Of a DNA stretch of 64,000 nt, positions 39,082 through 48,051 are shown in pieces. Source of the stretch: Mesorhizobium sp. L-2-11 (lineage in GTDB: Bacteria > Pseudomonadota > Alphaproteobacteria > Rhizobiales > Rhizobiaceae). The notes beneath the pieces are model-generated. The model saw only the letters and a list, made by a program, of their open reading frames with translations. It was not told the DNA's origin and did not search any database. The translations under genes were made by a program, and so were the position numbers. The stretch lies in assembly GCF_016756595.1 (NCBI RefSeq), contig NZ_AP023257.1:5348001-5412000 (forward strand), read 5' to 3'. The first letter of the stretch is position 1. Each line of letters begins with the position of its first letter.

Positions 39082-40494
39082 ATGAACAGCCTGATCGGCC
39101 AATTCGACATTTCCGACGATCGCATCAAGCAGATCGTCGCCGAGACCATCAACGGCGCCGATGACGGCGAACTGTTCCTCGAATACAGCGAGAGCGAAGC
39201 GCTGATGTTCGACAATGGCCGGCTGAAGACCGCCAATTTCAACACAGACCAAGGTTTTGGCCTGCGCGCGGTCGCCGGCGAAGCGAGCGGCTACGCGCAT
39301 TCCAGCGATCTTTCGGAAGCGTCGCTGCTGCGCGCGGCCGACGCCGTCTCGACGGTCAAGAGCGGCTATTCCGGCACGCTTGCTGCGGCTCCCGCCCGCA
39401 CCAACCGCCATCTCTATGGCGACGACAACCCGATCCCCTCGCCCTCCTTCGAGGCCAAGGCAAAGCTGCTTCAGGAAATCGATGCGTGGCTGCGAGCCGA
39501 GGATCCGCGCGTGCGGCAGGTGACGGCGTCGCTCGCCGCCTCCTGGCAGCATGTCGAGATCGTGCGTGCCGACGGCCAGATGGTGCGCGACATCCGCCCG
39601 CTGGTCAGGATCAATGTGTCGGTGGTGGTCGGCGACGGCGACCGCCAGGAGAGCGGCTCCCACGGCATGGGCGGGCGCAAAGGGTTTGGCGAATTCCTGG
39701 TCGAGGAGAGTTGGAAGCACGCCGCCAAGGAAGCGCTGCGGCAGGCGCTGGTCAACCTCGAGGCCATCCCGGCGCCGGCGGGTACGTTCGACATCGTGCT
39801 GTCCAGCGGCTGGCCGGGCGTCATGCTGCACGAGGCCGTCGGCCACGGGCTGGAAGGCGACTTCAACCGCAAGAAGACATCGGCCTTCGCCGGGCTGATG
39901 GGCCAGCAGGTGGCCGCCAAGGGCGTCACCGTTGTCGACGACGGCACCATGGCCGAGCGGCGTGGCTCGCTGACAGTCGATGACGAAGGCACGCCGTCGG
40001 CCCGCAACGTGCTGATCGATGACGGCAAGCTTGTCGGCTACATGCAAGACCGCCAGAACGCCCGGCTGATGGGCATGAACGCGACCGGCAACGGACGGCG
40101 CGAAGGCTATGCGCACCAGCCGATGCCGCGTATGACCAACACCTACATGACTTCAGGCGATATGGAGCCGAACGAAATCATCGCCTCGGTCAAGAACGGC
40201 ATCTATGCCGTCTCCTTCGGCGGCGGCCAGGTCGACATCACCTCGGGCAAGTTCGTGTTCGGCTGCACCGAGGCCTACATGATCGAGAATGGTAAGGTAA
40301 CGCAGCCGATCAAGGGCGCCATGCTGATCGGCAACGGGCCGGATGCCATGCATCGGGTTTCGATGATCGGCAACGACATGAAGCTCGACACTGGCATCGG
40401 CATGTGCGGCAAGGCCGGCCAGGGCGTGCCGGTCGGCGTCGGCCAGCCGCATCTCAGGATGAACCAGATGACGGTCGGCGGCACACGGGTTTGA
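39082..40494 (+). CDS. tldD: Metalloprotease TldD
   Basis: Starting at 39082 (MNSLIGQFDISDD) the protein has 470 residues. The zinc site is HEAVGHGLEGD, the HExxxH variant of the U62/TldD family, and the conserved C-terminal TYMTSGDMEPNEI, GIYAVSFGGGQVDITSG and MCGKAGQGVPVGVGQP are all present. TldD with TldE forms a heterodimeric protease that trims peptides such as microcin B17 and degrades CcdA; no tldE is in the window. Its position near ctaC is one I recall from other Rhizobiales. Confidence 0.95.
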   Translation: MNSLIGQFDISDDRIKQIVAETINGADDGELFLEYSESEALMFDNGRLKTANFNTDQGFGLRAVAGEASGYAHSSDLSEASLLRAADAVSTVKSGYSGTLAAAPARTNRHLYGDDNPIPSPSFEAKAKLLQEIDAWLRAEDPRVRQVTASLAASWQHVEIVRADGQMVRDIRPLVRINVSVVVGDGDRQESGSHGMGGRKGFGEFLVEESWKHAAKEALRQALVNLEAIPAPAGTFDIVLSSGWPGVMLHEAVGHGLEGDFNRKKTSAFAGLMGQQVAAKGVTVVDDGTMAERRGSLTVDDEGTPSARNVLIDDGKLVGYMQDRQNARLMGMNATGNGRREGYAHQPMPRMTNTYMTSGDMEPNEIIASVKNGIYAVSFGGGQVDITSGKFVFGCTEAYMIENGKVTQPIKGAMLIGNGPDAMHRVSMIGNDMKLDTGIGMCGKAGQGVPVGVGQPHLRMNQMTVGGTRV

Positions 40495-40646
40495 TAGAAC
40501 GGCCGCGCCAGCTATTGTGGTCGCGAAAACCGGTCCCTCTCAGCCGCTGCCGCCCGCGATCCTTGGCAAGTGACTGTAAGGGTGGCGGGAACGGCCAGAG
40601 CGGCGTGCAAGAAGCATAGCCGTCTGCCGGCCAGTTTCGAACTACC

Positions 40647-41153
40647 CTAAAGCCATGAAGCCGGCGTTTTCGGCAGGCGATGGTCGGGGTCGATGACCTT
40701 CAGACGGGGTGCGTTGCTCTCGTTCCATCGCCACAGCGCGACGCATGTGCCGCCCGGCGACATGAAGGAGGGGTAGATCACGCCGTGCTGCCCATCGGCA
40801 AGCAGGCGATCTCTCAGCGTGTGCGTCTCCGGCACCAGGCCTTGATCCATGATGTCGCGCCATTCACATCGGTGAATGTCTGCCTTCACGCCGAGCTTGG
40901 TCAGCACGTCAGTGTCCGTCAGATCGGCCAGCCGCGCGCCTGAAAGTGCGAGTTGCGCAATCAGCGCCGGATGTTGGACAAAGCCCTGATTGTACTCCGC
41001 CCAAGCAGTGGACAATTCCCGTGCGGCATAGATTGTCGGGGTGCCTCCCGGGTTCCAGCGACCGCCAAAGCGGGCCGCTCCTTCGCCGGAAAGCGCCAGA
41101 TGCGCCCAACGCGGCACGAAGGCACGCCATAGGCTCAGTCTGTTTTCAGGCAT
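40647..41153 (-). CDS. RES-domain toxin
   Basis: Starting at 41153 the protein has 168 residues and the RES-fold pattern: LWRAFVPRWAHLALSGEGAARFGGRWNPGG, then PTIYAARELSTAWAEY and a late SFMSPGGTCVALWRW. RES toxins degrade NAD+ in the cytoplasm; the arginine, tyrosine and glutamate expected at the active site (RFGGRW, IYAA, AEY) are visible. Its ATG overlaps the end of the antitoxin gene by 8 bases, the standard Xre-RES order. Confidence 0.9.
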   Translation of the reverse strand: MPENRLSLWRAFVPRWAHLALSGEGAARFGGRWNPGGTPTIYAARELSTAWAEYNQGFVQHPALIAQLALSGARLADLTDTDVLTKLGVKADIHRCEWRDIMDQGLVPETHTLRDRLLADGQHGVIYPSFMSPGGTCVALWRWNESNAPRLKVIDPDHRLPKTPASWL

Positions 41154-41517
41154 AGATGCCGGAGCGGACTGCCTCCAGATAGGCAAGCACCTTGTCCGAC
41201 TTGCCCTCTCGAACGAGATCGTAGGCGGTCTTTCCCGCCCAGCCGGGGATCGGCTGATGCTTGAACCAGATCGCCGCGCGCTGTTCATCGCCGGCCATCT
41301 CGCCTGCCATCGCCAGGATACGGACAATCGGACTCAATGCGGCGTCGACCTTGCGCGCGCTGGTCTTGGCGGCAAGCGTGTTGCGCGCGACGCCGATCAG
41401 GCCCGCCAGTTCGGTCAGATTGACGCCCAGCAGTTCAGCCACCCGTCTTGCCGAAAGAAATGGCGTCCGCTCGTCGCCAAATTGCGATGCTCTGATATCG
41501 AGAGCTGCGGTATTCAT
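41146..41517 (-). CDS. Xre-like antitoxin (ParS/MbcA/DUF2384)
   Basis: I prefer the start at 41517 (MNTAALDIRASQFG; GGGAATC upstream) over 41535; the product is then 123 residues. The N-terminal helix-turn-helix-like region contains SARRVAELLGVNLTELAGLIGVARNTLAAK, and the C-terminal DUF2384 toxin-binding half contains IVRILAMAGEMAGDE, IPGWAGKTAYDLVREGKSDKVLAYLEAVRSG. It should neutralise the RES toxin and repress the operon. It is the upstream gene of the pair. Confidence 0.88.
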   Translation of the reverse strand: MNTAALDIRASQFGDERTPFLSARRVAELLGVNLTELAGLIGVARNTLAAKTSARKVDAALSPIVRILAMAGEMAGDEQRAAIWFKHQPIPGWAGKTAYDLVREGKSDKVLAYLEAVRSGIYA

Positions 41518-41531
41518 AACAGATTCCCAGC

Positions 41532-41566
41532 GCATTTTGAACAGAATACGCTCAAAATATGCTCAT
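41532..41566 (-). promoter_or_regulatory. Candidate autoregulatory operator of the RES/Xre pair
   Basis: Two 10-base direct repeats, AATACGCTCA (41545-41554) and AATATGCTCA (41556-41565), lie 11 bases apart, and GCATTTTGA (41532-41540) is a near inverted match to TCAAAATATGC (41552-41562). This AT-rich patch directly precedes the preferred antitoxin start, where such antitoxins usually bind. Confidence 0.5.
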
Positions 41567-41602
41567 TTTACGCGAAATTCAAGCCCAACAAATGTGGACC
41601 TG

Positions 41603-42844
41603 TTACCGCCTTCGCTTTGGCTTCTCCAGAAGCGCGACGGTCTCGACATGCGGCGACCACAGGAACTGATCGATCGGCGTCACACTTTTCAGGGCGTAGC
41701 CGCCGTCGATGAGGATGCGCAGGTCGCGCGCCAGCGTCACCGGATTGCAGGAAACCGCGGCGACCAGCGGCACGTCGGAACGGGCAATCTGCTTCGACTG
41801 GTCCTCGGCGCCGGCGCGGGGCGGATCGAACACAATGCCGTCGAAGGCATTCAACTCCTTGAATGTGAGCGGCCGCCGGAACAGGTCGCGGCGTTCGCTG
41901 GTCACGCGCTTCAGACCGCTGGCGAAACGGAACGCCCGGTCGAGCGCCGAAAGCGCTGCCGCGTCACCCTCCACCGCATGGACTTCCGACTTGGCGGCGA
42001 GGCGCAGCGCAAAGCTGCCGCAGCCGGCGAAGAGATCGGCGACCTTTTTGGCGCGCGCGAGGTGCCGGCCGACGATGTCGGCCATCGCCTGCTCGGCGGC
42101 TTCGGTGGCCTGCAGGAAGGCGCCCGGCGGCACCGCGACGGCGATGTCGCCGAACATGACAACCGGCTTTTTGGGCTCGATGATGATCTCGCCATCGATC
42201 GAAAGCCTTGCCAGCCCCTGAGCGATGACGAAATTGGAGGCGACGCGGCGCTGGTTTTCGCCAAGCTTGCCGGACTCGTGAACCGCGACATCGAGGCCGG
42301 AAGCGGTCGCCGTGACTGTCATGCGGAACGATTTCGTCGTTGCGCAAACCAATTCGGCGAGTGCTGTCAGACGGTCGAGCTTTGCGACGATGTCGGGCAG
42401 CGAGATCGGGCATTCCTCAATGGAAATGACCTCGGACGACAGCGCCCGAACGAAGCCGAGCAGCATGCCGGCCTCGCTGCGTCGGGCGGTGAACACGACG
42501 CGCCGGCGCGTCTGCGGCGCGCACGGCACCAGCGCGTCAATGTCGCAAGTGATGCCCTTGCTGTTAAGCGCATGCGCAACCTTGTCACGCTTCCACCGAT
42601 GATAGGCTTCGGCTTCAAGATGCTGGATGGCGCAGCCGCCGCATTCGGTGAAATGCCGACAGGCAGGGTCGATGCGAAGCGGCGAAGCCTGCAGCACCGA
42701 CATCAGCGTGGCACGATCCTTTTCGCGCGCGGCGGTGACGGTTTCACCGGGCAGCGTGAACGGAATGAAAAGCTCGCCGGTTTCGGTCTCGGCGACGCCG
42801 TCGCCCTGGGAGCCCAGCCGTGTGATCGTGAAGCGCGCGGTCAT
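41603..42844 (-). CDS. Class I SAM-dependent RNA methyltransferase (RumA/TrmA family)
   Basis: Starting at 42844 the protein has 413 residues. It has a cysteine-rich iron-sulfur site (ACRHFTECGGCAIQH), the SAM-binding DLFAGCGSFAL, the DPPRAG motif and the catalytic cysteine in VSCNPVTLARDL. This is the RumA/RlmCD-type family that makes 5-methyluridine in rRNA; the exact target uridine cannot be assigned. An N-terminal TRAM-like beta domain is present (FTITRLGSQGDGVAETETGE in part). It overlaps tlyA by 4 bases, so the two RNA methyltransferases are cotranscribed. Confidence 0.92.
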   Translation of the reverse strand: MTARFTITRLGSQGDGVAETETGELFIPFTLPGETVTAAREKDRATLMSVLQASPLRIDPACRHFTECGGCAIQHLEAEAYHRWKRDKVAHALNSKGITCDIDALVPCAPQTRRRVVFTARRSEAGMLLGFVRALSSEVISIEECPISLPDIVAKLDRLTALAELVCATTKSFRMTVTATASGLDVAVHESGKLGENQRRVASNFVIAQGLARLSIDGEIIIEPKKPVVMFGDIAVAVPPGAFLQATEAAEQAMADIVGRHLARAKKVADLFAGCGSFALRLAAKSEVHAVEGDAAALSALDRAFRFASGLKRVTSERRDLFRRPLTFKELNAFDGIVFDPPRAGAEDQSKQIARSDVPLVAAVSCNPVTLARDLRILIDGGYALKSVTPIDQFLWSPHVETVALLEKPKRRR

Positions 42845-43635
42845 CGGCCTCCGATCCCCCTCTTCTCGATACCGGCGTCCTTGATCCCGGCGAGCAGGAA
42901 CTCGCGGTTGCCGTCGCCGCCTTCGATCGGCGACAGATGCAGTCCGAGCGAGCGCCAGCCGGGGACGCCGTCGAGCCAATCCTGCAGCAGGCCGGCAATC
43001 CGCGCAGCATCGTATGGGTCTTTCAGCAAGCCGCCCTTGCCGATCGCCTCGCGGCCCGCCTCGAATTGCGGCTTGACCAGAAATATTGCTTTGGCGCCAC
43101 TCCTGGCAATGGCGAGCGCCGGCGGCAGCGCCAGTTTCAACGAGATGAAGCTGACATCGGAGACGATGAAATCCGGAATGCGATCGGCGAGATCGGCAGC
43201 GGAAAGATCACGGGCGTTCAATCCCTCGATGACCGTCACACGCGGATCGCCAGCGATCTCCGGATGTATCTGGCCATGCCCGACATCGATTGCCGTGACA
43301 TGTGCGGCGCCGCGTTCGAGCAACACCTGAGTGAAGCCTCCAGTCGAGGCGCCGACGTCGAGCGCTTCGCTGCCGGCTGGACCGAGACCGAAATGGTCGA
43401 GCCCGGCGATCAGCTTCAGCGCAGCACGCGACACATAGCGCTGCGCCGGATCATCGACTTCTATGAGGCAATCAGCCCGGACGGTCTGGCCGGGCTTGCG
43501 GGCGATGATGCCGTCAACCGTCACTGTGCCGCGCTCGATCGCGTCGCGGGCGCGAGAGCGGCTGGCGAACAGGCCGCGCGCGACGAGGAGTTCGTCGAGC
43601 CGCTGGCGTGTGCTGGCTGGCAAAGGGGAGTTCAT
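42841..43635 (-). CDS. tlyA: TlyA-family rRNA 2'-O-methyltransferase (hemolysin A type)
   Basis: The 264-residue protein has an N-terminal S4 RNA-binding domain (RLDELLVARGLFASRSRARDAIERG in part) and an FtsJ-like methyltransferase domain with LDVGASTGGFTQVLLERGA, IDVGHGQIHPE, and FIVSDVSFISLKLALP. TlyA in mycobacteria 2'-O-methylates cytidine in both rRNAs; the name hemolysin is historical. KPQFEAGREAIGKGGL carries the conserved lysine. It overlaps the RumA-like gene. The start at 43635 follows the family N-terminus. Confidence 0.93.
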   Translation of the reverse strand: MNSPLPASTRQRLDELLVARGLFASRSRARDAIERGTVTVDGIIARKPGQTVRADCLIEVDDPAQRYVSRAALKLIAGLDHFGLGPAGSEALDVGASTGGFTQVLLERGAAHVTAIDVGHGQIHPEIAGDPRVTVIEGLNARDLSAADLADRIPDFIVSDVSFISLKLALPPALAIARSGAKAIFLVKPQFEAGREAIGKGGLLKDPYDAARIAGLLQDWLDGVPGWRSLGLHLSPIEGGDGNREFLLAGIKDAGIEKRGIGGR

Positions 43636-43808
43636 CGGCCTTCATGGCGAAAGCCTGTCGCGAAGGCAAGGATATTGGGTAAGACAACGAACATCTTGTG
43701 AAAGCGGCGAGCGCATCAGCCTACGCCTCAATCTGTTGAATATCGCAGCGGGTCCGGCACAATGTTGGGAACAATGCTCGTGTTGCTGCCAGAGGGTGAG
43801 GAGGACGA

Positions 43809-44210
43809 ATGCTGACCGGAACCTGCCATTGTGGCGCGGCCCATTGGACTTTGGAGGGCGATCTCGGCTCGATCACCGCCTGCAACTGCACGCTTTGCCG
43901 CCGCTATGGCGCGCTATGGGCTTACGATTATGTTGACGAACGCATCCATCTTGCGGGACCGACAAGTGCATATACGCGCGCCGGAAAGGATACCCCGTCG
44001 CTCGAGATTCTGTTCTGTCCGACATGCGCCTGTGTGCTGGCCTGGCGTGGCTTGCGCGCCAGTGCCGCCGGTCGCACTCGGATCGCCGTCAATGTCAGGC
44101 TTGCGCCGCCTGACGCCGTCGCCGACCTCCCAATCGACCATTTCGATGGTCTCCATACCTTCGAGGACCTGCCGCGCGATGGCCGCTGCGTGCGCGATAT
44201 GTGGTTCTGA
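43809..44210 (+). CDS. GFA-family (CENP-V-like) zinc protein
   Basis: The 133-residue protein starts after GAGGAGG and carries the Gfa/CENP-V cysteine pattern: TCHCGAAHW, CNCTLCRRYGALW and FCPTCACVLAW. The family includes glutathione-dependent formaldehyde-activating enzyme (Gfa), which binds zinc and glutathione; whether this member acts on formaldehyde is not certain. No other formaldehyde genes are adjacent. It ends immediately before a palindromic repeat at 44210, and the azoreductase gene beyond is convergent. Confidence 0.9.
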   Translation: MLTGTCHCGAAHWTLEGDLGSITACNCTLCRRYGALWAYDYVDERIHLAGPTSAYTRAGKDTPSLEILFCPTCACVLAWRGLRASAAGRTRIAVNVRLAPPDAVADLPIDHFDGLHTFEDLPRDGRCVRDMWF

Positions 44211-44247
44211 TGCATGTCGCGCAAAAGCCTGCCCTCGGGCTTGACCC
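44210..44247. repeat. REP-like intergenic repeat (family 2)
   Basis: Bases 44210-44247 match the reverse complement of 25071-25109 closely (shared GTCGCGCAAAA and TGCCCTCGGGC). The element begins at the last base of the GFA stop codon and leads into the gap before the azoreductase stop. Confidence 0.65.
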
Positions 44248-44330
44248 AAGGGTGCTCCGTCGCACCATAAAGGCGGCCTTCCCGGCGAGTCTCCAGAGCC
44301 GCCCTTCTTTCCGCAGCAAGCGCTTCATAA

Positions 44331-44993
44331 TCATGCAATCGCCTCTGTTGTCCGCGCCAGCAGGTCTTCCGCCAACCGTGACGCGGCCCCCCGTGCATCC
44401 TGGCGAGCGGCATGATCAAGATCGGGTCCAAAGAGGGTCTTCTGCATGATTAGACTGCGGACATCTTCGATACCGATGAAGCGCAACCACGCTTCTATAT
44501 AGGGCTTTTGAAAGTCAAAGCTCTGCGCCGGAGTGATGGACTGCGCCGCATAGTCGAGGCCTCGCGCATAGACGACCACCGCGATCTTGTCCCGGAGCAG
44601 CCCTGCGAACCCGTGTTCAGGATCGAACGAGAAAAGGATGCCCTTCTGCGATACCAGGTCGATGAACTGCTTGAGCTTGTAGGGAATGCTGAAATTCCAC
44701 AGGGGCGTCGACAGCAGGACAATATCCGCCCAGTGCAGTTGTTGCGCCAATTCTTGCAATGTGGCCCATGCCTGCTGTTGAGAGGGGGTAAGCGGCGTGC
44801 CGCTGAGCCCCGCATATTTGGCCAACATCGCGTCCTCACCGAATTCGGGGAGGTCGACATCCCATAGGTCGAGCATTGAAATCGCCAGGTCGGGTCGCCG
44901 AGCACGACAGCTTTGGACAAAGGCCTCGGCGACCTCACGCGAGGCGGAACGCTCTTTGCGAGGCGAGGAAACGATATGCAGCAGCTTGGTCAT
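44331..44993 (-). CDS. FMN-dependent NADH-azoreductase / quinone oxidoreductase (AzoR-like)
   Basis: The 220-residue flavodoxin-fold protein starts after AAGGATGATCC and has the AcpD/AzoR pattern: LLHIVSSPRKERSASREVA, the FMN-binding STPLWNFSIPYKLKQFIDLV and the following YARGLDYAAQ. It reduces quinones or azo bonds with NADH, usually as a detoxifying enzyme. It is divergent from the LysR gene at 45092 with 98 bases between, which makes it the likely target of that regulator. Confidence 0.92.
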   Translation of the reverse strand: MTKLLHIVSSPRKERSASREVAEAFVQSCRARRPDLAISMLDLWDVDLPEFGEDAMLAKYAGLSGTPLTPSQQQAWATLQELAQQLHWADIVLLSTPLWNFSIPYKLKQFIDLVSQKGILFSFDPEHGFAGLLRDKIAVVVYARGLDYAAQSITPAQSFDFQKPYIEAWLRFIGIEDVRSLIMQKTLFGPDLDHAARQDARGAASRLAEDLLARTTEAIA

Positions 44994-45058
44994 GGATCAT
45001 CCTTGCTCATTGTGACGAACCGCATTGCGTCATATTTTAATTCGATATAAAAATTGAG

Positions 45059-45070
45059 ATTGTCGACAAT
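45059..45070. promoter_or_regulatory. Candidate LysR operator between azoR-like gene and lysR
   Basis: ATTGTCGACAAT is a perfect 12-base palindrome in an AT-rich divergent intergenic region. It fits the T-N11-A style of LysR boxes when flanking bases are included. It lies 22 bases upstream of the lysR start. Confidence 0.55.
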
Positions 45071-45091
45071 ATTCATCATGGATCAGAATAT

Positions 45092-45955
45092 ATGCTGGAA
45101 TTGGTCCTGCTCAGGACGTTCGTCGCCGTGTTCGACGAAGGCGGCTTCAGTCGGGCAGCAGCGCGACTGAACCTTACGCAGTCGGCGGTCAGTGGGCACC
45201 TGCGCCGTCTCGAAGAGCAGGTCGGAAAGCCGTTACTCAGAAGGACGACGCGCTCGCTGGAGATGACACAAGATGGCGAGCGCCTGCTCGCCTATGCCCG
45301 GGCGATGCTCGCCCTTAACCGGGATGCCTTGGCCGATCTGGCGCAGGCACCCTTTCACGGCAGAGTTCGCGTCGGCCTCTCGGAAGACTTCGCACAGGTC
45401 CCCATCCTTCGCGCCTTGCAGGCATTCGGCGCTGATCGCCGCGGATTGCAGGTCGAGGTGCAGGTCGGGATTCCGGGTGCGCTGCTCTCGAAGATGAAGG
45501 AGGGCAATATCGAACTGGTGCTCGGGTCACAGTGTGAGGGTGAGGAGATGGGGCGCCTCCTGTGGCGCGAGCCTCTTGTCTGGGCGTGGGCGGATCATAC
45601 CGGCGTGGATCTTCCCGACCCGCTGCCGTTGGCCGTGTTGCCGGAACCTTGCCCCTACAGGGAAGTGGCCCTTGAACGGCTTGCCAAGGCCGGGATCAGC
45701 CAGCGCACGGTGATGATCTGCACCAGCAACGCCAGCCTGAGGGCGGCTGCCATCTCAGGCTTCGCTGTAGCGCCGATGACAGTCAGTCAGCTGAGAAACG
45801 GCCTGGTCAGGGTACCCGAAAGCCACGGCCTGCCAGAGTTGCCAGAAGCGCAGTTCAGGCTATTTGCCGCATCGAAAGGCGATACTCCCGTCCTCGAAGA
45901 ACTGGCGAATGCCATCATGAACGCCGTTCCTCGAAGGCACGCTGGCGAGGAGTGA
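45092..45955 (+). CDS. LysR-family transcriptional regulator
   Basis: The 287-residue protein opens MLELVLLRTFVAVFDEGGFSRAAARLNLTQSAVSGHLRRLEEQVGK (in part), a clear LysR helix-turn-helix, followed by the effector domain RVRVGLSEDF and ending FAASKGDTPVLEELANAIM. It is shorter in the effector domain than typical LysR proteins and has the SEDFAQVPILRAL pattern of the IciA/AlsR-unrelated small subgroup; no ligand can be named. It is divergent from the azoreductase gene and stands alone on its strand. Confidence 0.9.
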   Translation: MLELVLLRTFVAVFDEGGFSRAAARLNLTQSAVSGHLRRLEEQVGKPLLRRTTRSLEMTQDGERLLAYARAMLALNRDALADLAQAPFHGRVRVGLSEDFAQVPILRALQAFGADRRGLQVEVQVGIPGALLSKMKEGNIELVLGSQCEGEEMGRLLWREPLVWAWADHTGVDLPDPLPLAVLPEPCPYREVALERLAKAGISQRTVMICTSNASLRAAAISGFAVAPMTVSQLRNGLVRVPESHGLPELPEAQFRLFAASKGDTPVLEELANAIMNAVPRRHAGEE

Positions 45956-46047
45956 ACTCGCACCGGCGCTTGGCCGTCTCGGTCTGATGCTTGGGTAGGA
46001 GGGTGTCACGTCTCATAGGAACCAAATCCGTGGCGGCGGAAAACTTT

Positions 46048-46078
46048 GGGGCCGGACATCTGCCGGAAGGCCGGCCCC
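46048..46078 (-). terminator. Probable terminator of the DUF302 gene
   Basis: GGGGCCGG (46048-46055) and CCGGCCCC (46071-46078) form a GC-rich stem 11 bases after the DUF302 stop on the minus strand. The following minus-strand bases are AAAGTTTTCC, a weak U-tract. Confidence 0.5.
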
Positions 46079-46088
46079 GCTTCATGGG

Positions 46089-46574
46089 TCATTTCTCGAT
46101 GCTGGAGGTGACGGACTGGATCACTTCGGTCGCCATCTTGAATTCCCTGGTGCGGCTTTCGATGCCGTGGCGCCTGGCGATGTAGTCGAAGTCGGTGTAG
46201 GCCGCGTAGACCGAGCCATCAGCCGTCTGGTAAACGACGACGCGCACCGGCCAGTCGAGGCCGGCTTTCGGGTTCGCGGTGATGAAGGTCGTGCCGAGTG
46301 CCGGGTTGCCGAACATGATGAGCCGCGACGGCCTGACGACGTTGCCGGCGGCGTTGCCGAGCTTGGCCTGGTCGATGACACCGAACAACGTGATGCCCTT
46401 GTCGGCGACATCCTTCTTGATCCGCGACACGGTCTCTGCAACCGAATAGCCGCTCTTGACTGTGATGACGCCGTCGGACGCCATCTCAGCGTTCGCCTGG
46501 GCCAGAAACCCCGGGGTGGCAAGCGTCAAGACAAGCGCCGTCGCCGCGAGGGTTGATTTGACTGAATTGATCAT
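46089..46574 (-). CDS. DUF302 exported protein
   Basis: Starting at 46574 the protein has 161 residues with a signal peptide (STLAATALVLTLATPGFLAQANA, in part) and a DUF302 domain: DGVITVKSGYSVAETVSRI, KGITLFGVIDQ, RLIMFGNPALGT and VYAAYTDFDYIARRHGI. DUF302 proteins are small periplasmic or cytoplasmic alpha-beta proteins of unknown role, often near redox or metal genes. The predicted product is periplasmic. It shares its strand with the MFS transporter and the cupin gene upstream but is about 180 bases from the transporter. Confidence 0.88.
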   Translation of the reverse strand: MINSVKSTLAATALVLTLATPGFLAQANAEMASDGVITVKSGYSVAETVSRIKKDVADKGITLFGVIDQAKLGNAAGNVVRPSRLIMFGNPALGTTFITANPKAGLDWPVRVVVYQTADGSVYAAYTDFDYIARRHGIESRTREFKMATEVIQSVTSSIEK

Positions 46575-46752
46575 TTCTCTTTCTCCGTGAGTGAAGCCGG
46601 TCCGATGACAGGCTGGAAGAAAGGATGCGGAAAGGCTCGGCGGATTGATAATGCCGTTTGCTGCCTGAATTGATGAGTGCGGCGTATGGCTGGCAGGTTC
46701 CATGGAAATGCCGCCGCTCATTAGCGGCGGTAAACGTCGAGATGAAGCTGGA

Positions 46753-47973
46753 TCAGACGCGTGGCGCCGTCAGCGGGCGGGCGATTATCGTTGCCGCGAT
46801 CAGGGCGGCGACGAGAACGACAACACAAGTGGTCCAGCCGAGCCGGTCATAGACCTGGCCAAGGACGAAGCTGCCGACCAGCCCGCCGGAATAATATGAA
46901 GCAAGATAAATACCGCTCGCCGCGGCCTTGTCGCGGGCGGCGACGCGGCTGACATGGCCAGTCGCGATCGCCTGCGCCAGGAATGTTCCGATGGCAATCA
47001 GGGCCATGCCCGCAAGAACGATCGGCAGATTTGGAGTGAGCAGCGCCAGAAGGCCGGCGATGGCAATGCCGAGCGTCAGGACGATGCCGTTGGCTGGACC
47101 GAACCGCCTTGCCACGCGGCCGGCGAGCGGGGTTGTCAGCATCGACGGCAGAAATACGAAATAAACGAGACCGAGCGCCATCGGCGACAGGGCCAGCGGT
47201 GCTGCGGCCAGTTGGAAATTCACATATGTAAACGTGCCGATGAAGACGAACAGAATCAGGAAGCCGATCGCGAAGCTGCCGCGCAGTTCTCGGTTCTTGA
47301 AGTGGGCTTTCCAGGCGCCGCCGACAGGAGGATGGTCGGCGTCGATTCGCATCATGCGGTCGGTCTTCTTCAGAGTCAGCCAGACCAGCAACGCGCCGGC
47401 AATATTTAGGGCAGCGAAGGTCAGGAAGTTGATGGAGATGCCAAAGCCGTCCGCAACAGCCGCCGAAAGGATGCGGCCGAAGAAGTTGCTGGCGACGTTT
47501 CCGGTGACGTAGGCGGCGAGCGCGCCTGCCGCCTGGCCGGGTGAGAAATGCTCGGCGAGGTAGGCGATCGTCAGCGTGAAGGCCGCCGACATGCACAGGC
47601 CCTGCAGGACGCGCAGGAGGGCAAACATTGCGATGCTGTCGGTTATCGAAAGTAGCGCGGTCGGTATGGCGAGCACGACAAGGCTGAACCATATCCCGTT
47701 GCGCCGGTCGATGTTGCGGCCGAGTAGCGCCACCGCGACGCCGGCGATCGCCATTCCAAAGGTGCTGGCGTTCACCGCGAAACCCATCGTTGCGCGGCTG
47801 ACGCTGAATTTGACGACGAGCGAGGGAAGGATCGCCTGCGCGGCGAAAAGGTCGACGAGCGTCAGAAATGCGATCAAGGCAATGATGCCGAAGCGCAGGC
47901 TGTCCGTCGACACCCTGCGGAGCTTCGAGGCAACGGCTTCGTCATAGCTGGCCATCGGAATTTTTCCGTGCAT
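46753..47973 (-). CDS. MFS transporter
   Basis: The 406-residue protein has twelve predicted membrane helices (first: LRFGIIALIAFLTLVDLF) and the MFS inter-helix motif LLGRNIDRRNG after helix 2. The N-terminal GFAVNASTFGMAIAGVAVAL and the late GIYLASYYSGGLVGSFVLGQVYDRLGWTTC (in part) place it in the drug/sugar efflux-like MFS group related to YnfM. The substrate is unknown. Start 47973 follows GGGAGCG; a second ATG at 47955 is possible. It is downstream of the cupin gene on the same strand. Confidence 0.9.
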   Translation of the reverse strand: MHGKIPMASYDEAVASKLRRVSTDSLRFGIIALIAFLTLVDLFAAQAILPSLVVKFSVSRATMGFAVNASTFGMAIAGVAVALLGRNIDRRNGIWFSLVVLAIPTALLSITDSIAMFALLRVLQGLCMSAAFTLTIAYLAEHFSPGQAAGALAAYVTGNVASNFFGRILSAAVADGFGISINFLTFAALNIAGALLVWLTLKKTDRMMRIDADHPPVGGAWKAHFKNRELRGSFAIGFLILFVFIGTFTYVNFQLAAAPLALSPMALGLVYFVFLPSMLTTPLAGRVARRFGPANGIVLTLGIAIAGLLALLTPNLPIVLAGMALIAIGTFLAQAIATGHVSRVAARDKAAASGIYLASYYSGGLVGSFVLGQVYDRLGWTTCVVVLVAALIAATIIARPLTAPRV

Positions 47974-48051
47974 GGTTCGACGCTCCCGAACGGGACCGGG
48001 AACGTCGATCGAGGTTGAGGGGTCAATAAAGCGGGACGCGCTGCGGTCCGG

